Below, one piece after another: positions 60,830 through 64,000 of a stretch of 64,000 bases of DNA. Position 1 is the first letter of the stretch. Every line of letters starts with the position of its first letter. The position numbers and the translations under genes were made by a program. The notes below the pieces were generated by a model. The model made no database searches. It saw only the letters and a list, made by a program, of their open reading frames with translations, and was not told where the DNA came from. Origin of the DNA: Bacteroides sp. (GTDB lineage Bacteria; Bacteroidota; Bacteroidia; Bacteroidales; Bacteroidaceae); the NCBI RefSeq assembly GCF_030151085.1, contig NZ_JASLER010000083.1, positions 62,001-126,000 of the forward strand, read 5' to 3'.

Positions 60830-63800
60830 TGGATAAATTGAATAGAACCTTTAAAGACGGTAACGTTCTGAAAGCTGATGAACTGAACGAAGTCGTAAAC
60901 AAAATCAATGAGTTGGTAGGCGGTAGTCTCGTAATCGGCACCAACGAAGGAACTGCATTTGACGGTGCTATGGGCGCTACCTTGACACAGATCGTCAATG
61001 AACTGGCTGGTGGAGCAGGTACCATGTATAGCGTATATGTACGCAACAATTTGGAATCACTCGGCTTTGCCTCCCAATATGGAGAAAAATGTATTCTTGA
61101 TTTTACATTCGTTTCACAATATCGGGATGACATCTCCGAACCGTATAAACCGACTGGAGAACTTGGAGTTTGCACCATCATGGCGAAGAATTCCAAGTAT
61201 GCCGATTTTACTACTGTGAAGACGATGCAAGTGTCTTCTAATACATCTATAAAATTGGATGTGGCGGAGTGGTTATCGAATGGTAGTAATAACTTTAAAA
61301 TAACTATTGCCGGTATAAATACAGATAAGGTTACAGCACCAATTACCTATACGGTACAGCTTACCTCATTGGGTATCGATGCTCCGAACTTCCGTTGGTG
61401 GACGGCATTTACCGATGTGATTAGCATTCCGCTGAATATCGGTGGAAATATATCCAAAACATTACATGTCACCATTGCGGGTGAAGGATATAGCAAGAAC
61501 TACGATGTTCCTTTGGGGACAACCGTTTATACGGAAACTGCGTATAATTACCAGCTTCAGCATCCCGGGAAATCGGGTGTGTATAATGTCTCTATGCATG
61601 TGACCAATACTGATGGCACCATACGGACACGCACGGTATCTTATAATATCATTTGTGTTGAGGCGGGAGATAATGTGAAGTTGTTAGCCGTCAACAATAT
61701 AATAGAGAAGGCTACGAACTGGACGGAAAATGCTTTGTTTGATTATGCGATATACGATGGTAATAATGCGGTCACATCTGCCCGGTTTGTAGCGAAGAAG
61801 GCGGATCTTCCTGTATTTTCGTCTGAAGAAGACAGCATTTCGACTTCGGCAAAACATACTTTCTCTTTGCCCCTTGAGGTTGAAACAATAGACAATACGG
61901 ACTTCGACCTTGTGGTAAATGTACAGGATGAAGATGAAAAACTGGCGTTGGCGATGACTATTCCGGTGAATAACTCTTTGGGCTTTTCTTCCGTTGCAGG
62001 AGCAGCATTTTACATGAATCCCCGTACCAGAAGCAATAGTCAGAGTAACTATTTGTCGGTTGTCAATGAGATGACGGGTGAACTGGTGCCTGTTAGCTGG
62101 AAAGGAATGAACTGGGGAAGTGATGGCTGGGCTACAGATGCTGACGGTAACAGGGTACTTCGTGTGATGGCAAGTGCACAGGTAGGTATCGGTTATAAAG
62201 TTTTTGCAAGGGAGGCCGCGCGCATAGGCAAGACAATTGAGATTGATTATAAGGTTGATAATGTAACCGATTTCAACCATCCGGTGATAAGTTTGTCAAG
62301 TGACGGAGATTCGTTTGTGGGGTTGCATGTGTTTCCCGATAATGTGGTGATGCACTCTAATGCACTGAAGAATGCGAATAATCAGGGTATCAACCTTTTC
62401 GAGGGCAAACGGCTTCGTCTGACGGTGGTTATCATGCCGGATGCATACGGGAATAGTGGTTTCAATCTCTGTATTATTTACATCAATGGGGTGAAAAACC
62501 GTGAGTTCACTTACGAGAACAATGATTATTTTGCTCAGCAGAGTGATATTGTTATAGGTTCGGATTTTGCAGATGTGGATGTATACGGTATGCGTGTATA
62601 TGATTCTGCACTAACTTCGGAGTCTGTATTGCGTAATTATATCAACTGGCTGATAGACAATACTGAAAAAACGGCAGTAAAGGCAGAGAATGATGTGATG
62701 GATGGTAACGGTTCTGAAATAGACTTTGAAAATACGAAAGATCAGTTCAATGTGTTTGTATTTGATAACTCGTTCCCGAGTCTTGGTAACCCTAATAAAA
62801 TGATGGGGACCTTGGAGGTGCTTTATGCCGATCATCCGGAATGGAATGTGTCTATCTCAAACGTTGAGGCAAAAGGGCAGGGAACTTCTTCTATGCGTTA
62901 CTGGAAGTGGAATGTTCGTTTCTCGTTGGATAAGAAGTTGTCGACTGTTACGGCAACCAATGGGGTGACAAGTACGGGTGGTTGGGCTATGGTGCCTACT
63001 CTGGCTAAAGCAACGAAGATTACCGCCAAGAAGAATTTTGCATCTTCCATGCACTCTCATAAAATAGGTTCGGTGAATTCCGTAGACGATCTGTATCGGG
63101 CTATGGGTTATCTGAATGAAGCGATGAAGACGGAGCAGTATACCAATGCACGTGTAGCAGTGTACCAACTTCCTTTTGTTGCTTTTGAAAAGAGCATCAA
63201 TGAAGAAGGTGAAACGGTTTATGCCTTTATGGGACTTTATACGATGGGACCGGATAAAGGTGACAAGAATACTTTCGGTCATGATACGGGTCTGTTTCCG
63301 GGACTTCTTGCTATCGAAGGTTCGGACAATTCACCTCTGTGTACCTTATTCCGTGTTCCCTGGAGTTCCCGGATGCAATATAACGAGGAAGAGGAGGCAT
63401 TTCAGTACAACGGAGCCAATGCGTGGGACTTTGGTGCAGGCGAAACTACTAATATTAATAAGTGGATTCCGGCTTATAACATTGCCTATGAATGTGGCAA
63501 TCGCTTAAAACCTTTCAACGGAACATTAGCAGAACTGAATGCACAAGCGGCAACTTATCGCAATGAACCATACGAATTTTGGATTGCGAAAGTAGGAGAT
63601 GCCAATCTCTACAATGTATATTACTATGAGTCGGGCGAAGGAAAATTCATCGCTTCTAATACAGGTTCGGGTACAATCAATCTTAAGAATCAACTTGTAG
63701 ACAAGGGATATGGATTGGTGAGTGCTGATCTTACCGGTAGAACTGTCGATCAACTGAATGACTTATTTATTAATGCCCGCATACAGAAGTTCAGAAAAGA

Positions 63801-64000
63801 GGCTTCACAATATTGGGATATTGACGATGCTATATTGCACCGAAATTGGGTAGAGTTTCATGCCGGTACTGATAACCGTGCAAAAAATACTTATCCGTAT
63901 TGTTTCGGTAATGTAGGAAGCAAGTGGAAGTGGCGTTATGATGACCTTGATACCATCTTCGATACAGATAACCAGGGACAAGCGAAGAAGGGTTATTATG
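60829..64000 (+). CDS. Large fibre/receptor-binding-like tail protein, 3' end outside window
   Basis: The frame starts at the ATG at 60829 and is open to the window edge, at least 1057 residues. The N-terminus MDKLNRTFKDGNVLKADELN is followed by a coil and a Gly-rich GALGATLTQIV-like region (DGAMGATLTQIVNELAGG). Repeated Ig-like beta segments follow, and from about residue 385-590 a LamG/concanavalin-like sandwich (VFPDNVVMHSNALKN, RLTVVIMPDAYG, VYGMRVYDSALTSESVL), which suits sugar binding. As the last visible gene it is the best candidate for host recognition. Later residues are not clearly assignable. Its C-terminus is unseen. Confidence 0.75.
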   Translation, partial: MDKLNRTFKDGNVLKADELNEVVNKINELVGGSLVIGTNEGTAFDGAMGATLTQIVNELAGGAGTMYSVYVRNNLESLGFASQYGEKCILDFTFVSQYRDDISEPYKPTGELGVCTIMAKNSKYADFTTVKTMQVSSNTSIKLDVAEWLSNGSNNFKITIAGINTDKVTAPITYTVQLTSLGIDAPNFRWWTAFTDVISIPLNIGGNISKTLHVTIAGEGYSKNYDVPLGTTVYTETAYNYQLQHPGKSGVYNVSMHVTNTDGTIRTRTVSYNIICVEAGDNVKLLAVNNIIEKATNWTENALFDYAIYDGNNAVTSARFVAKKADLPVFSSEEDSISTSAKHTFSLPLEVETIDNTDFDLVVNVQDEDEKLALAMTIPVNNSLGFSSVAGAAFYMNPRTRSNSQSNYLSVVNEMTGELVPVSWKGMNWGSDGWATDADGNRVLRVMASAQVGIGYKVFAREAARIGKTIEIDYKVDNVTDFNHPVISLSSDGDSFVGLHVFPDNVVMHSNALKNANNQGINLFEGKRLRLTVVIMPDAYGNSGFNLCIIYINGVKNREFTYENNDYFAQQSDIVIGSDFADVDVYGMRVYDSALTSESVLRNYINWLIDNTEKTAVKAENDVMDGNGSEIDFENTKDQFNVFVFDNSFPSLGNPNKMMGTLEVLYADHPEWNVSISNVEAKGQGTSSMRYWKWNVRFSLDKKLSTVTATNGVTSTGGWAMVPTLAKATKITAKKNFASSMHSHKIGSVNSVDDLYRAMGYLNEAMKTEQYTNARVAVYQLPFVAFEKSINEEGETVYAFMGLYTMGPDKGDKNTFGHDTGLFPGLLAIEGSDNSPLCTLFRVPWSSRMQYNEEEEAFQYNGANAWDFGAGETTNINKWIPAYNIAYECGNRLKPFNGTLAELNAQAATYRNEPYEFWIAKVGDANLYNVYYYESGEGKFIASNTGSGTINLKNQLVDKGYGLVSADLTGRTVDQLNDLFINARIQKFRKEASQYWDIDDAILHRNWVEFHAGTDNRAKNTYPYCFGNVGSKWKWRYDDLDTIFDTDNQGQAKKGYY

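Noticed and set aside
61684..62280. 198-aa antisense frame in the fibre-like gene
   Set aside because: Shadow of a long, continuous plus-strand frame that is coupled to the upstream tail genes.

Overview
The window is chromosomal DNA of a gut Bacteroides. Evidence: paired SusC/SusD proteins behind an ECF sigma/FecR pair, GH20 and GH78 glycosidases, lipoproteins, the arginine cluster order argR-GNAT-argG-pspC-argC-argD typical of the genus, a rhamnose operon in the rhaK-rhaI-rhaP-rhaA-rhaO order known from B. thetaiotaomicron, and promoters of the Bacteroides type (TAnnTTTG at -7) instead of E. coli -10 boxes. The species cannot be decided by eye.

Layout. 1-4.4 kb: a Tat-type GH5-like glycosidase (cut by the window edge), a PagL-like outer-membrane lipid A deacylase and a GH20 hexosaminidase. 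4.4-12.3 kb, all minus strand: arginine biosynthesis (argR, acyltransferase, argG, pspC, argC, argD), a terminator, then proC, a cupin regulator and an acyl-CoA ligase. 12.4-20.3 kb: accessory genes (HU protein, Omp85-like barrel, small barrel, AraC regulator, sigma factor plus membrane protein, aldo/keto reductase plus AraC regulator) with decayed pieces: a gene-end remnant at 13.0 kb and two genes cut at one junction at 17.58 kb. 20.5-35.3 kb: an HU-like protein and a polysaccharide utilization locus (ECF sigma, FecR anti-sigma, SusC with STN domain, SusD, GH78, SGNH esterase, GH78) aimed at acetylated rhamnose-containing glycans. 35.4-42.7 kb: rhamnulokinase, rhamnose isomerase, rhamnose transporter, aldolase, lactaldehyde reductase and the RhaR-type activator. 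The two blocks make a logical unit: extracellular release of rhamnose next to its uptake and breakdown. 42.7-43.6 kb: a TolB-like propeller protein.

43.7-64 kb: a mobile, phage-derived element. A CI/LexA-type repressor faces away from a tail operon across a symmetric operator-promoter region. The operon has two near-identical tail-tube-like genes, a putative tail chaperone, a membrane protein, a cargo insertion (broken AAA ATPase and three opposite-strand envelope proteins), a 1454-aa tape measure protein, a distal-tail-like protein, a 1392-aa tail protein and a >1050-aa fibre-like protein that runs off the window. No integrase, terminase, portal or capsid gene lies between the repressor and the tail genes, so this is a candidate head-less (tailocin-like) particle locus, although genes to the right of 64 kb are unseen.

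Intergenic DNA is unusually rich in short degenerate tandem arrays with 18-23 bp periods (20.4, 38.2, 41.6, 47.5, 50.4 kb), a long inverted repeat (40.3 kb), a REP-like sequence captured as a protein C-terminus (42.65 kb), and regulator-like repeats (19.36-19.41 and 20.28 kb).
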